Shown here: positions 22,678 through 34,524 of the stretch, in pieces
Layout: each line of letters begins with the position of its first letter
Numbering within the stretch: position 1 is the stretch's first letter
NCBI GenBank assembly: GCA_011037195.1
Contig: JAAEAF010003580.1
Coordinates: 62,001-126,000 of the forward strand
Length of the DNA: 64,000 bases
Reading direction: 5' to 3'
Source: Triatoma infestans
Lineage: Eukaryota; Arthropoda; Insecta; Hemiptera; Reduviidae
Program-made: the position numbers and the translations under genes
Notes under the pieces: model-generated
Told to the model about the DNA's origin: nothing
Databases searched by the model: none
The model's input: the letters and a program-made list of their open reading frames with translations, nothing else

Positions 22678-23300
22678 TCTCTAAAGTACCATTTCACTAT
22701 ACAGTGAAAAACGTTTAAGACGAAAATGCTTAATATGAAAAATTGTTTAAGACATGAATCATACTGCGGTCCCGACAAAATACTATGTGATTTCATACAT
22801 TTATTTTCTTTTAACACGAAATAAATATCGCTTAACACGAAAAGATTTCACTTCCCCTGATACCTGATATTATACCTGATACCTGTAGTGCACACCGTCA
22901 CACAGATTTTTTTAGCTTATTTTATTTTTTTTTTCGTTAGACGGAAGAAAATAAACAATGGCTGCCACTGTTGCTACGTTTCCGGCATTGTCGAAACATT
23001 TTTTCAGTTAGTTTTCGAATTTTGGTGAATTTTGTGTGTGTGGTTTTTTTTTTGTAATTTTAATACATAAAATTATCTGTTTTACGTGTACAATGGCATA
23101 GAAATCGGGACGAAAACATACCGCTATTTTATCGTTTAACATGAAAAAATATTTCGGTTCTCTCAGTTTCGTGTTAAACGTTTTTCTCAGTAATATATAA
23201 TTTTTACCATCTAAATAATGTATTAATACAAATTGAAGGAATTGATAGAATTATAAATTTGTAGAAAATCCTAGACTTTATAGAATAGGTTTCTGAGTAG
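22664..23300 (+). repeat. HINE-like module fragment split by a MITE
   Basis: TTTTCTCTAAAGTACCATTT before and ACCATCTAAATAATGTATTAAT after the MITE together match the family's block that follows the GGGGTGGGG tract. Confidence 0.5.
22702..23190. mobile_element. pogo-like MITE
   Basis: 489 bp flanked by TA (22700-22701, 23191-23192). Ends are CAGTGAAAAACGTTTAAGAC and, on the minus strand, CTGAGAAAAACGTTTAACAC, terminal inverted repeats of about 25 bp with a few mismatches. The CAG end and TA duplication fit pogo/Tigger. Inner sequence repeats TTTAACACGAAA-type words. No transposase. Confidence 0.7.
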
Positions 23301-23473
23301 TGTGTGGGGGGGGGGGGTGAATTTACTAGAAAACTAAAACGATTTGCATTAAACATGGTATTATGGATAACTGCACAGATATAAAACATATTACTTTTAT
23401 TAACGATTATTATGAAACAATTACCAATAAGCGACTTACAAAAAGAAGTAGAACAGAGTTCAATTTATCTACT

Positions 23474-23719
23474 AAGAGAAGGGAATAGGTAAGCGGTTAG
23501 CGTACTGGACTTCCACGCGGAAGACCCTGGTTCGAGTCCAGCTGTGCTACCTTTAGATTTTTTTCTTCCTAGGAGCCTCTACAGCTCACTGTCCGATGAT
23601 GGACAGTGTTGTCTGTAGCGAGAGAACACTGTCAGGAGGCCGGCAGTGCACTGAGAAGGCTCCGGGGGCCAATGACCATAGATGTTGACGAGCCTTAAAT
23701 TAAAAAAACAAAAAAAAAA
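23474..23719 (+). mobile_element. tRNA-derived SINE with 9-bp target duplication
   Basis: Head TAAGCGGTTAGCG (A box) and GGTTCGAGTCC (B box) 40-50 bases apart; body GATGGACAGTGTTGTCTG and AGTGCACTGAGAAGGCTCC; A-rich tail. Flanked by TTATCTACT at 23465-23473 and 23720-23728. The best preserved SINE here. Confidence 0.85.
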
Positions 23720-23729
23720 TTATCTACTT

Positions 23730-24515
23730 GCTTTTTCATATCTCAAGACTTTCTGATAGACTCTTAGAAAGGGTATATATATATATATATTAGAAAGTTC
23801 ACATTAAAAATATTCAGTCGCAGTGAGAGTAAGTAAAATAAAAAGAGTGCATCGTATAAAAATCTAATACTGTGAGTAAAACGTGACCTTTTTTCTTAAT
23901 TTACACACAAGGATCAACGGTGGGGTGGTAGGAGGGAGAACGCCTTGAAATATATAAAATGTAATTAAGTTTCTTGTGCTACCTAACAAGTTTACAAATT
24001 ACTGCACATGGGGGACTATTTACAATGCTGTCCCTTTAAAAGAAACAACATCTAGTGCCCCATATAATTAGCAACCAACATTAAGTCCGAGTTCTTGTCA
24101 CAATACATTACTGATAAAGCTCACTAATGTATTCATTGTAATTTATTTTTACTAAAACTTAAAATAAACAGCTTTATAGGTGTAGATAATTTATTTAATA
24201 TAATTATTTTTAATTATGAAATTTGAAAGATGTATAATATGTACTTTTTGAAAGGTTAATATTTTAAAAATAAATTTTTTACAAGTTAGATTATTATTTA
24301 TTTATTCGTAGTCTTTTGCTATAATTGAGCTATCAGTAAGTTCGCGATAACTTAAAAATCCGGCGGTAATATCCAAAGCTATGCGCCCCACCTTTTCAAA
24401 CTTAAAAATCCTTGTTCAACACTTACATATTCTTGCTGAAGTTCAGTAACTAACGTAAATCAGACTTCATCAATATTTAGGCAAGTTGATCTAGAGAAAA
24501 ATTATTAAATGAAGT
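23730..24515. other. No recognisable feature
   Basis: AT-rich spacer with a short (TA)n tract at about 23775. Confidence 0.5.
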
Positions 24516-24847
24516 TGTAACGGCAAGAGAGAGGACACAGGTTCGACCGAGAGAAAAAAGTCCCTCTCTGGTACTCTCTTACTTAAGCAGGGGGAGAACC
24601 TGTATATAAGCCAGTAAGAGATCTAGACATTTATCTATCAGATTCAACCAACATCGCATCGTGTCATATCTCTACTCCCACCTTTTATTCTATAAAATCA
24701 TTACAGTCCAGTGCAGTTTGTGTAAGCCTATAGCCATATTATAACAGTGTCTTCATATCTCGTCTATATAATCAATCCCTATTTCTCTCCTAATCAACTC
24801 CATTATAAAGTCAACATTTCGCCCAGTCGCTTTATTTTCCCCTTACA
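24516..24847 (+). mobile_element. Solo LTR-like repeat, family G2
   Basis: 332 bp starting TGTAACGGCAAGAGAG and ending CCCCTTACA (TG...CA). It has a TATA box in CTGTATATAAGCC at about 24600 and is about 85% similar to 26145-26460 by eye. No internal region adjoins it and I see no exact target duplication. Confidence 0.55.
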
Positions 24848-26144
24848 GTACATATTCTACTTTTGACCATTACTTCGTGTTACATTCTTCAAACTGAATT
24901 ATATTCCAGTCAAAATTTGGAAATAGGATTCTCATTGGTGTGAGTGTGAACATAGAAAACGTTGGCGTGTGAAATATTCACATGACATTCTTATATGGCA
25001 AATTTACTTGAAATGTGGAATTTTTACAAAATTTTAATTGGCTTCAATATACCAGAATGTATAACAGAAAGAACATTAAATTAAAAATGACACGAGTGAA
25101 GAACAAGCTCTTAAAAAAAACTCCCCTAATATCTAAATACTTATATGAATGATGTTCACGGCTGTATTCTAAGAATTCTTGTTGAGTGAATGAGATTGGT
25201 TTGTGTAACTGTGTGTACACAGAGTTTACCACAATTGATTCTTTAGGTCGTAACTAGGAGTCTCTGGAGCCTACACCTGAGTTCAGGTGAATCCTGAATT
25301 AAATCAAAGATCAAAACTCCTGATTGAGGAACAAATCGCTGTTATTTATTACATGTTTATGACTTACATTATTTCTAGTTTTCTTTAATTTAAAAATATA
25401 TAAAGTTTAGTCAGTGGAACGAATAGCCAGACGTGTAGCCCATCGATTAGTAGGCCTAACAAGAAAGTTATTAAAGAAAAAAAAAATTTAATAAAATCTG
25501 ATAAAAGTTTTCAATTATTTGATAATAATTTCTGTAATTGAATACAAATCCATTAGATGGAATATTTTTGCTACGCCACTTGAAACACTTTAGCCTTGCT
25601 TCTGTAATGATAAATTTACTTCGTATAATTTAATAATGAAGTTATTGATCCTATTTTATGATGGATGCCTTTAAAAGCTGCCTACTATAACAGGTTTTTT
25701 TTTTTTATTAAATTAAAGTGAAGTTGTTTTTACAATTACTTTTTCAATATTTAAATTTATTATGTATGATTTTTTTAATCACCAGAGAACGAATAAAAAA
25801 ATCGTTTTTATCCCATGCTTCGTGTTGTAGCATTTACTTGTCTGAGGAAGAGAATAGTTTCATGTCGCTTTGCTATTGTGAGCGCCAGACAAAATCAGAT
25901 TTCTCCAACTAGGCGAATGAATGCGTTCGCGGTAACGAGCTATACAGCGGCGCCTCTCAGACTCTCTTGAGCCAGAGGTTATCGTATGTCAGTTATCTGA
26001 GGATCTTTCAAATGGATCCATTCAGGTCGAGTAATTATTTATATATATATATATTTAGGCCGTTGGACCCCTTTCAAAGTTCCCTTATTCTAATATATAT
26101 GAATGGTATGAATAGTATAACTCATAATGAAAAAACATGAATAT
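24848..26144. other. No recognisable feature
   Basis: AT-rich spacer; short frames here have no recognisable family. Confidence 0.5.
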
Positions 26145-26460
26145 TGTAACCGCAAGAGAGAAAAGGCCCGACCGAGAGAAAAAAAGGCCCTTTCTGGTAC
26201 TCTCTCACTTAAGCAGGCTAGAGTGGGGAACCTGTATATAAGCCAGTGAGAGATCTGGATATATATCTATCAGATTCAAATATATGCATCGCATCGTGTC
26301 ATATCTCTACTCCCACCTTTTATTCTATAAAATCATTACAAGTCCAGTGCAGTTTGTGTAAACGTATAGCTATATTATAACAGTGTCTTCATATCTCGTC
26401 TAATTAATCAATCCCAATTTCTCTCCTCATCAACTCCATTATAAGACCGAACATGTTATT
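26145..26460 (+). mobile_element. Solo LTR-like repeat, family G2, second copy
   Basis: Starts TGTAACCGCAAGAGAG and keeps the CTGTATATAAGCCAGTGAG TATA block and CATCGCATCGTGTCATATC. The 3' end diverges after CTCCATTATAA. The 1.3 kb between the copies holds no retroviral-type coding sequence, so these look like separate solo copies. Confidence 0.55.
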
Positions 26461-26534
26461 CCGCTTAATAATCACTAGGGGAATCACAGTTTCCTTTAAC
26501 TGCAAGTGAGTAAGCCAGTAGATATTAGTATTAT

Positions 26535-26690
26535 ATTTTTTTTCTGTTTTCTTGAAAACGGATACAGCGCTTTTCTTGAAACTTATTTATATTCTAATTA
26601 AAAACATTCAGGCTTATCACTTTTATTTGAAACATTTTTCCAAAAAAACTGATTTTACGGAAGCTCTGGTAAGCTTCAATGTTAGTTTTA
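26535..26690 (+). repeat. Degraded HINE-like module
   Basis: TTTTCTTGAAACTTATTT and CACTTTTATTTGAAACATTT match the module middle. Surroundings are too diverged to assign. Confidence 0.45.
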
Positions 26691-28040
26691 CCTCTCATTT
26701 CGTTAAAATAGCACGTTTAAACCTCTCAGAACCAGAAAATCGAAAGAGAGATTATTTCACGCTAATTGAATCTGTCTTATTATACTTTAAATTTAGGTAA
26801 TACCCTCTGTATTACCTCCCCTCTGGAGGTACTTGCATAAACAAGCTTCATGAAATAAAGTATTTTTTTCGGTTAGATTCTGGTTCCATAATTGGATTAG
26901 AATGGTTGGGAAGGAAAGATTGGGTGAGTAGATTCCTCATTATGGAAACAAGAGGCTTGGGGGCGGAGCCTCGCAGCTGCCTTACTGATATTTTCATTTG
27001 TTCACTTGCAGTAATTTTGCTAGATACGAGAGGTATAATTTGATTACCTCATTTGTAATATAATCAAATGTTTTCCTTTTTTGTTACCACGACATAATCT
27101 ACCGTATAATAAGATTATTTTCAAGCCAGTCTTATCTTTCCTTGGAATACAATACTTTAACAGATGTACTTATTTTTTGAATTTAACGCTACGTTATCTT
27201 GATACATAATTTCTTTTCTTTTTTTTTTTATTTGCCCCAGTTTTCTTGGTTATTTTTTCTTTTTTTTTCATTTAGAAGGTATTATTGTTTCCTAAGCAAT
27301 TTCCCATGCCACTGAAACGATAATGCTTCTGATTTCTTTATACAACTTTACTTAAGCATCTCCTGGCATACTTCTGCTCTGTAGATATTTGAAAAAAAGT
27401 ATTGCCTTATCACCTTGGAGAACACACTGATTTATAGAGAATGGACTAATCCATAGGAAGCAAAAAGTACCAAAAAACAATTAGAAAATTTACAGCCAGG
27501 ATAATGTAATGGAATCAAACCGGCCAATCCGTCATACAAAAGCTGGACTCAATAGTTCTATTATCGGCCATGTTGAGGCGTCGCCATTGGCCGCCAAGGG
27601 CACTGCAACTACGGTTTCCTCCTTTATCTCCCAGAAATTGTCTATACAGGTAGAAAAACTGAGATAAAAAGACGAATATCTGATTTTCTACCGCGTAGTC
27701 GCCATATCAACTTGAAGAAATGAACTAAATATACTAGTCACACTAGCTAAACTAGCGTTCTAACTAATCAGACAACTCTCAGCTTCAGACTATCAGACTT
27801 CATATATTTTTCTCTCCTTACCAAATAAATCGTAAAATATAAATTGATAAGAAAATATGAATAGTTTACATCGTGCACCAACCTTCAATCGGCTACCAAT
27901 ACAATAACACAAATTTCTCTACAGCTTATAAACTGTAGAGAGGTTCGGACAGAAAATATTGCACTTTCGACTAAAACCAAAACTGCCACAGAAGTTCTAT
28001 ATAAAAATTGAATAAGGGTTATTTATGATATGTTATTATT
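26691..28040. other. No recognisable feature
   Basis: Unassigned; no gene or named repeat recognised. Confidence 0.5.
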
Positions 28041-28991
28041 GTATTTTTACTATCTCTTACTCCCTAGTAAGAGCAAGTATTGTAATCATGTCAAATTTTC
28101 GATATCGAGTTTTCACCGGAAATATCCGTTTTGAGGCCTCCTGAGTCCAAAAAAGTGGTTTTTAGAAAATGGTCTGTGTGTGTGTGTGTGTGTGTATTTG
28201 AACAGCATAGCTCAAAAACGAAAAATAGTAGAAAGTTGAAACTTGATATTCCGTTTAAATATCACCATGGGATCTGAACCTGGGTCATCTATCGAAATTC
28301 CTTAACCGGAAGTACCACATTACTTTTTTTTCTTTTTTTTTTTTTTACTTTTTGCGTTTTTCTCAAAAATGGCTCCGACGATTTTCTTGAAAATTGTTAT
28401 ATCAAGTACTACACATTGAAAGAGCTACAACTTTTATTTCTCCGGAAAAATTCATTTAAGGGCATTTTGGGGGGAGAGGTGGGGTTAGGTTTACCTACCT
28501 AAGTGCTATTTCAGTTTACTATACAATACTATCGTATAAATAATATTAATTAAAATTAAGTATGCTGTTGAAATTCCGAGTTAAAAAAAAAAAATCGGAT
28601 GACGATTGGAAGTGCGTTTTTACTGAATTGTGTTTTTCAGTTTTCTTATATTTTTTCGAAAATGACTACAACGATTTTCTTTAAAGCAGTTATGTGTACT
28701 TTACATAATAAAGAGCTACAACTTTAATTTGAAACATTTCTCCTGATAATATCATTTAAAGGGGCTTTTGGAGAGAGAGGAAGGGTTATGTTTTTCTCTA
28801 AATTGCTATCATAGTTGATTATACAATGCTATCATCCAAACAAAATTAATTAGAAATAAATAGATGGACAAAATTCCGAGTTTCTAGAAAATTAGTAAAG
28901 CGAAAGGGCGCTTTTACTGAACAGTTTTTCAGTTTTCGACGAACTCTGAATGTGATACACTAAGTCTGAAATTTGTCAATTTCAATTGTGA
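28041..28991 (+). mobile_element. HINE-like element, left part (right part at 30993-31058)
   Basis: Complete head, (GT)n, three modules and the start of the tail (GAAATTTGTCAATTT). The tail resumes at 30993 (AGTCAATTTTGAAAGCTGG), so the 2.0 kb between was inserted later. Confidence 0.65.
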
Positions 28992-29267
28992 GTCAGAGAC
29001 ATTTTCCGTGGTAGCCTGCTTCATTTTGTGGTCATTGACCGGTTTCGGGGCCGTTCGCCCAACTTCAGGATGCGTTTTGTCAGACAGTGTGATAACACAG
29101 ACTTGCACAGAGCAAATTCAGTTTATACACTGACTGGTCTTTTAAATTGTATTTTAAAACTAATCTCTTAAAGTAGGTTAAAGGGAAGTATGGTCAGCTG
29201 GGTGGAACGTGTTTGGGTTGTTAAAGGGGCAAATTTCCTTAAAATGGAAACAACACGGGGGGGGGGG

Positions 29268-29281
29268 GGGCTAATTTTTAA
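29268..29281. repeat. G-run
   Basis: Run of about 14 G. Confidence 0.8.
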
Positions 29282-29609
29282 ACACTGTTGTTGGAGGGAG
29301 ATTCACTTGACAATTAAATAATCAGAATAACTTTAAAAATTAAATTAAATAACGATTTCAAGCTAACACAAATTAAAATTAAGCGATTAAAATAATAAAA
29401 TTAAATATACATAAGTGTATTAAGCATATTTTATAATATTTATAACTACTTTATAACTATATATAACTATATATAGTAATATAACTATATATAACTATAT
29501 TATACTATATATATTACTGTACATACATATACTAGACTTATACCATACATATATACACACTTATATATATCACATATACACCTACCATGTGTATATATCA
29601 TATATATTA

Positions 29610-30107
29610 CGAGGCATGCCAAGTAAGTAAGTGTACTAAATTTTTGTAACAAAAATTGTAGGTTACAAAAATTTTTATGTGAACAAACAAATTACCTGGT
29701 TACATTAGTACATATGTAAGCTATTTTTCGACATAGTCACCATTCCTCTCAATGCAGGTGGTGAACCGGGGTATTAATTTTATGATGCCTTCCTCGAAGT
29801 AGTTTCCTGCCAACTCCTTCGTCCACTTCTCCACCTCCCCCTCCCCTTCACCTTCTCGTCGGTTGAAAGCCTTTTTCCACCCATGTGCAGCTTCAGGGAG
29901 ATAAAGTATTTCACACTTGGCGGGAGATTGGATTGACATTTTTCACGAAACGTATTGTCGCGTCGACAGTTCTCAACGTACTGACCTCGAACCGGTCTCT
30001 TTGCGGAGGGGAGGAATCAGGCTACACGATTGTGTGGCCAACATGTCGAAAACAAAATCCCTCCGGCCGTGAGAGCCTCAGTACACTTACTTTCTGGACA
30101 TGCCTCT
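29610..30107 (-). mobile_element. Internally deleted mariner element
   Basis: 498 bp between TA dinucleotides (29608-29609, 30108-30109). Terminal inverted repeats: left CGAGGCATGCCAAGTAAGTA, right (minus strand) AGAGGCATGTCCAGAAAGTA, both continuing AGTGTACT. The 5' end lies at the right. It keeps the first dozen or so transposase codons joined to the last 50 or so. Confidence 0.85.
29721..29939 (-). pseudogene. Mariner transposase deletion remnant
   Basis: 72 codons in one frame. MSIQSPAKCEI is the conserved N-terminus of a widespread insect mariner group. From about residue 40 it reads ELAGNYFEEGIIKLIPRF and then CIERNGDYVEK, the usual C-terminus. The helix-turn-helix and the D,D34D catalytic core are gone. 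Confidence 0.8.
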
Positions 30108-30992
30108 TATATTATATATCGTATATATTATATATACACCATGTTATATACCATTTATATATATATATTGTAATATGTGTAACTCTAGGAGAAATGATAA
30201 ATATTATTATGATATTTATGTTAAATATAAATTAACAAAAATTACATTTTTGTGTAAGGCGAAATTTGGGGTTTTTGAAGGTTGGGTGAAAACAATAGGG
30301 AACAGTTATGAAGGTAGAATACCTTCAGTTACAATAAAAGGAATTTCCCTTCCTTTCACTCTTCAGTGGAGGGAGGGATTATATAAATCTAGGGCCAGAA
30401 ATAGAGAGGGATCAAATTTGTAGTGATGAGAAATCTGTGTATAGGAAAAGCAGTGCAATCCGAAAATGTATAATACTGACATGGTGCAAACCCAACCTTC
30501 AACAAATTTTTATATGTAAGTCTTATTATGAATTAATCCCTGTAATTTTGGTTTTATCTTAAGACAAGATTTGATACTAACTTATTAACTTATTTTGTTA
30601 TTATTAAATATATACATGATAATAATGAGCTATGTATGATTTATTTCACATCCTCTCCTAGTTCAGGTGAACACAGACCTCACGAGATCCCTTTAGAGAA
30701 GAGTTAAAATAAAAATTATAATTATTTACGACTCCAAATTTCTTTTTTATACCCCCCAATTATATATAACATTACAATATATATGATATCTGTATGTATA
30801 CCACATATACATAACTATGCATTCCACTCGACCTTTCACCTCTTTTCAAAACAATCACATACACTCTCCATGTACGCACACATACATATTTTTTTTTAAA
30901 CTAAACTAAAAGTATAATCTGTTTAAGAACTATTTGGTCCATGTATACTATTTGTGCTGGTAATTGCGTTTTTATTCTTGTGAACAAAGAAG

Positions 30993-31058
30993 TCAATTTT
31001 GAAAGCTGGAGTAAGAGAAAGTTGTGTGTGAGTGTTTCGCATCAGATTTATTTTTTGT
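30993..31058 (+). repeat. HINE-like tail, right part of the 28041 copy
   Basis: GTCAATTTTGAAAGCTGG, GAGTAAGAGAAAGTTG and CGCATCAGATTT complete the split element. Confidence 0.6.
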
Positions 31059-31184
31059 ATTGTCCGGGGGGGGAAAAATCAACAACAATACAATCTTTTT
31101 ATTATTTTTAGTATCTCTTAATGCTGTGAGTGAGAATAATAATTATTGTGATATTATTATTTGCTGGAAACTGAGATATTTCCT

Positions 31185-31450
31185 CGGAGATATTTTGAGC
31201 TGTGTGTGTGTGGGTGTTTGAGTGAACAAAGGATGCAGGAAGCTCAAACTTGATATTTCCTTTACACCACAGCATCTGACAATGTGGTTTTTATTAAAGT
31301 CAATAATTGGAAGGGCGACTTTAATAAATGCCTCTCCCCCCCCCCCCAGTTTCCTAAAGATTTTCTTAAAAGTGGCTCCAACAATTTTCTTTCGTTATAC
31401 TATATATATAAATTTCTTTCACTTTTAATCACTTTCTCTCACTGCTGTAA
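31185..31450 (+). repeat. Diverged HINE-like fragment
   Basis: TTGAGCTGTGTGTGTG, AGGAAGCTCAAACTTGATAT and GTGGCTCCAACAATTTTC match the microsatellite-flanking block and first module. A C-run lies at about 31334-31347. Confidence 0.45.
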
Positions 31451-31890
31451 AATGACATATATAGAATATTTTATTTCTTTGCACTAAATCACATCATGGC
31501 ACAATGAGTTTGTATGTGCGTACATAATGGCTTACAAACAATTATATAAATATAAATAACCTTTAACCTACTTTACAATATAGAAGAAATAAACTAACAA
31601 AACAAAAAACAAAATACTCTTAGTTCTTATTACAATGTGAGAAAGATAAAATTAAAAATAAAATTCATTTAAACAAAAAATATTTAAAAAAAATTTATGT
31701 TTTTTCTTTTCCTCTTTTATTAATATTATTATTAAATAAAAAATAAATGAAATTTAAAAAATAAGAAACTAAAATATGAATAATATAAACAATATAAAAT
31801 TAATAATAATTGTACCTAATTTTTAAGCTGTTAATGACAAAAAGAAAGATATCATTAATCTTTTTCAAGCTATAAACATTTAAAATCTCT
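31451..31890. other. No recognisable feature
   Basis: Very A-rich spacer. Confidence 0.5.
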
Positions 31891-31894
31891 TCAA

Positions 31895-32395
31895 TCAAAT
31901 CTTAATACGAATTATTATATTTGCTATATTTATATTATAAAAATTGAAATCTATAAGAAGAAAGAGTGTGGGGCATTCGAATAGAAAGTGATTTAAATCA
32001 TCGAATTTGTTGGTAGTACATAATTTACATACTTTATTTAGAAAAAATGTATGTCTTTCAGCTTTCACAATGATTCGAGGATACTTTTTCGATGCCAAGC
32101 CTTATCTGAGCCAACACTCGTATCTTCTCAATGATACCATTAACTAGTAAAAATTAATTATCTGAACATCCAAGAGGGCGTATTAATCTATAATGGTTAT
32201 TACAGGAAGAGTTTAGGACAGACTGAATATCTAAATTGAGTACATTATTTCTTAATGCTTCAAGTATATTATCTACATTATACCTAATTGTGGACAAGCT
32301 TTGATTGAGCATATGATCATAACCAACACTTTTGAGGTAGTTTTTCAAATGAGAAAACCAGTTAGAAGTTGTTTTTACTGAGTGACGGGCCCAAA
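31895..32395 (-). pseudogene. C-terminal remnant of a CR1/Jockey-like non-LTR retrotransposon
   Basis: Minus-strand frames at 32154-32348 (LKSVGYDHMLNQSL, LRNNVLNLDIQSVLNSS) and 31895-32098 (VCKLCTTNKFDDLNHFLFEC). The second has the C-x2-C...H...C knuckle typical of the region after RT in such elements; the 54285 element has the same arrangement. Broken by frameshifts. Confidence 0.55.
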
Positions 32396-32451
32396 GAAGT
32401 TAATCTTAAAAGACATAATTTTGGTAGTCTGAAGTCTTACTAACAAATGTT

Positions 32452-32932
32452 TGTAAGTTAATTGGTGTGATGTGTTGTTGTAGTTTAAAGTGGCTTGAGC
32501 GGTTTTGTAAAAGGGCTTGTAAGTATATATGTTTAAGAGAGAAGTATTAGTAATAGGAAAGTAGTCCACCACTGCTAGCAATAAATATATTCTATTAAAA
32601 TAATAACTACAAGTTATTTGCAAGGTAATTATTAACTTATTAATATGCAATGATGCTAAGAGAGCGAAAAACAAGTGTTCTGCTTCGGTGTCTACAACAA
32701 ACTATCCTTGTTTGAAAGCGGAATGCAGACTGTTCGAAAGAATGCCATCTCTTACAAAACAGTTGGCTAAGTGGCATTGTATTAATTTAACGGATTCTTG
32801 TGCCTTTGTCTCCCTAATAGCAATGACCTTAAATTACAGTACCTGACTCTAAAATACATTATTTTTGCCAAAATTATTTCACTTAAAATATTTTTCAACA
32901 CTATTTATTTTTGCATTTCTTCTTCCAATACA
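32452..32932 (+). mobile_element. Solo LTR, family G1
   Basis: 481 bp from TGTAAGTTAATTGG to CTTCCAATACA. It shares GAGCGGTTTTGTAAAAGGGC and AATAAATATATTCTATTAAAA with the other copies. No exact duplication found. Confidence 0.65.
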
Positions 32933-32999
32933 GTATCCAAAAATCCAAAATTCGTTTAATTATTTTGTATTTAATATGTGTCAGCCTAGTTTCAATTAT

Positions 33000-33100
33000 A
33001 AGAGGGAAATATCTGCAATTGTGTCAAATTTTTGATAACAAATTTAACACCGGAAAACCAAAGCTTTGAGGTCTCCTGAGCCCGGTGTTTTTAGAAAATG

Positions 33101-33155
<55 letters not shown>

Positions 33156-33552
33156 TGGGTATATGTAAGTATGTATGTGAAAACTACCTGGTTCACGCTT
33201 CTGTCAAACAGGAATCTAAAAACCATCCAAATCAGAGAATTCCAATCACTCCTACCCAACGATCTCAACCTCCATCTCCTCACCTACATCTCTCTCAGAT
33301 CCTCTTTTAAGCTATCTTTTTCTAGGCCTTTCAGTTTTCCTTCTTCATTTGAGGAAGTTCTGGGAGGGTGACAGTTAAGGTTACCCTGAAAATAGTGACA
33401 GTTAAGGTTCCCTGAAAATAGTCGTATTATTAATTTTATATTGGAAATTATATAACATTGGAATTAAATTTTGTAATATTAGTAACAACCTGTAAATTAC
33501 AGTAAGAAAAAGTTGTGTGAGTGTTTTACACCAGATTTTTTTTTTTTTTTAC
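33000..33552 (+). mobile_element. HINE-like head and tail separated by unassigned DNA
   Basis: Head at 33000-33180 (GTGTCAAATTTTTGATAAC, then a long GT tract). Tail at 33480-33552 (AGTAAGAAAAAGTTGTGTG, ACACCAGATTTTTT). The middle, 33181-33470, is unrelated to the family and contains a 27-bp direct tandem duplication at 33369-33421. Confidence 0.5.
33102..33155. repeat. (GT)n microsatellite
   Basis: About 25 GT units at the position where every HINE-like copy carries its microsatellite. Confidence 0.9.
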
Positions 33553-33767
33553 TTATTTCAGACCGTTATGAGGAAACTGTGGCTATATACGTCAAATGTA
33601 ATTTTGATGCTGTATTCTGGAATAAAATGTAATAAATTAATGTATTATTTCCAATGGATGTTAACCAACATGCATGCACCCTCCACACCAACTCTATATT
33701 TATGTCAGAGCAATTAAATATAAATTTCAATTTAAAAAAAAAATTTGAAATGTATTTATTTTTCATC

Positions 33768-34480
33768 AGAGTCATTTTCCGCGGTAGCCTGCATCATTTT
33801 GTGGTCATCGACCAGTTTCGGGCGTTCGCCCATCTTCGTCAGGATGCGTTTGTTAGACAGTGTGATAACTCAGACTTGCACAGAGCAAATACAGTTTATA
33901 CACTGACTGGTCTTTTTAATTGTATTTTAAAATTAAACTCTTAAACTAGGTCAAAGGGATGTAAATGATGGTTATGGTAGCTGGGTGGGAAAGAAACACG
34001 TGTTTGGGTTGTTAAAGAGGCAAATTTTCCTTAAAATGGAAACAACACGTTGGGCGTCTAATTTTTAAACTCTGTTGTTGGAGGGAGATTCACTTGAAAA
34101 TTAAATAATCAGAATAACTTTAAAATTAAATTAAATAACGATTTCAAGCTAACACAACAATTTAAAATAAGCGATTAAAATAATAAATAACACATAAGCA
34201 TATTTTATAACTATGTAACATATATATATATGCATATATTATACTATATATATTACAGAACATATATATAATTAACATATACCATACATACATATACACA
34301 CACACCATACATACATATACCACACATATATAAATACCATATTCATATATGTATTATATATATATCTATATACATATATATACCAGATATACATAGGCAT
34401 ATTTATAACTATCATTCCACTCGACCTTTCACTTCTTTTACACAACATTCACATACACTCTCATGTACATGCGCATACTT
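33768..34480 (-). mobile_element. PLE arm copy
   Basis: Starts TCAGAGTCATTTTCCGCGG and continues through a hammerhead-like motif (33806-33846), CACTGACTGGTC, AACACGTGTTTGGG and AACTCTGTTGTTGGAGGG. It then enters an AT-rich part and the CATTCCACTCGACCTTTCAC block at about 34414. Parallel to the 28992 copy. No protein segment. Confidence 0.6.
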
Positions 34481-34524
34481 TTATTTTATTTATTTATTTT
34501 AAGTATTTATTTTTTATTAACTTC

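Larger units (their letters stand above)
28992..30992 (-). mobile_element. PLE arm copy nested in a HINE-like element
   Basis: Begins TCAGAGACATTTTCCGTGG and carries the PLE arm with a decayed hammerhead motif at 29033-29072. A long AT-rich part follows, then a terminal block with CATTCCACTCGACCTTTCAC near 30820, also seen in the 33768 copy. It holds a deleted mariner at 29610-30107. No PLE protein seen. Confidence 0.6.

Noticed and set aside
33044..33371. His-Thr and Cys-Val repeat proteins
   Set aside because: Translations of the GT/CA microsatellite inside HINE-like copies, also at 5642, 10103, 36141, 50415 and 60180.
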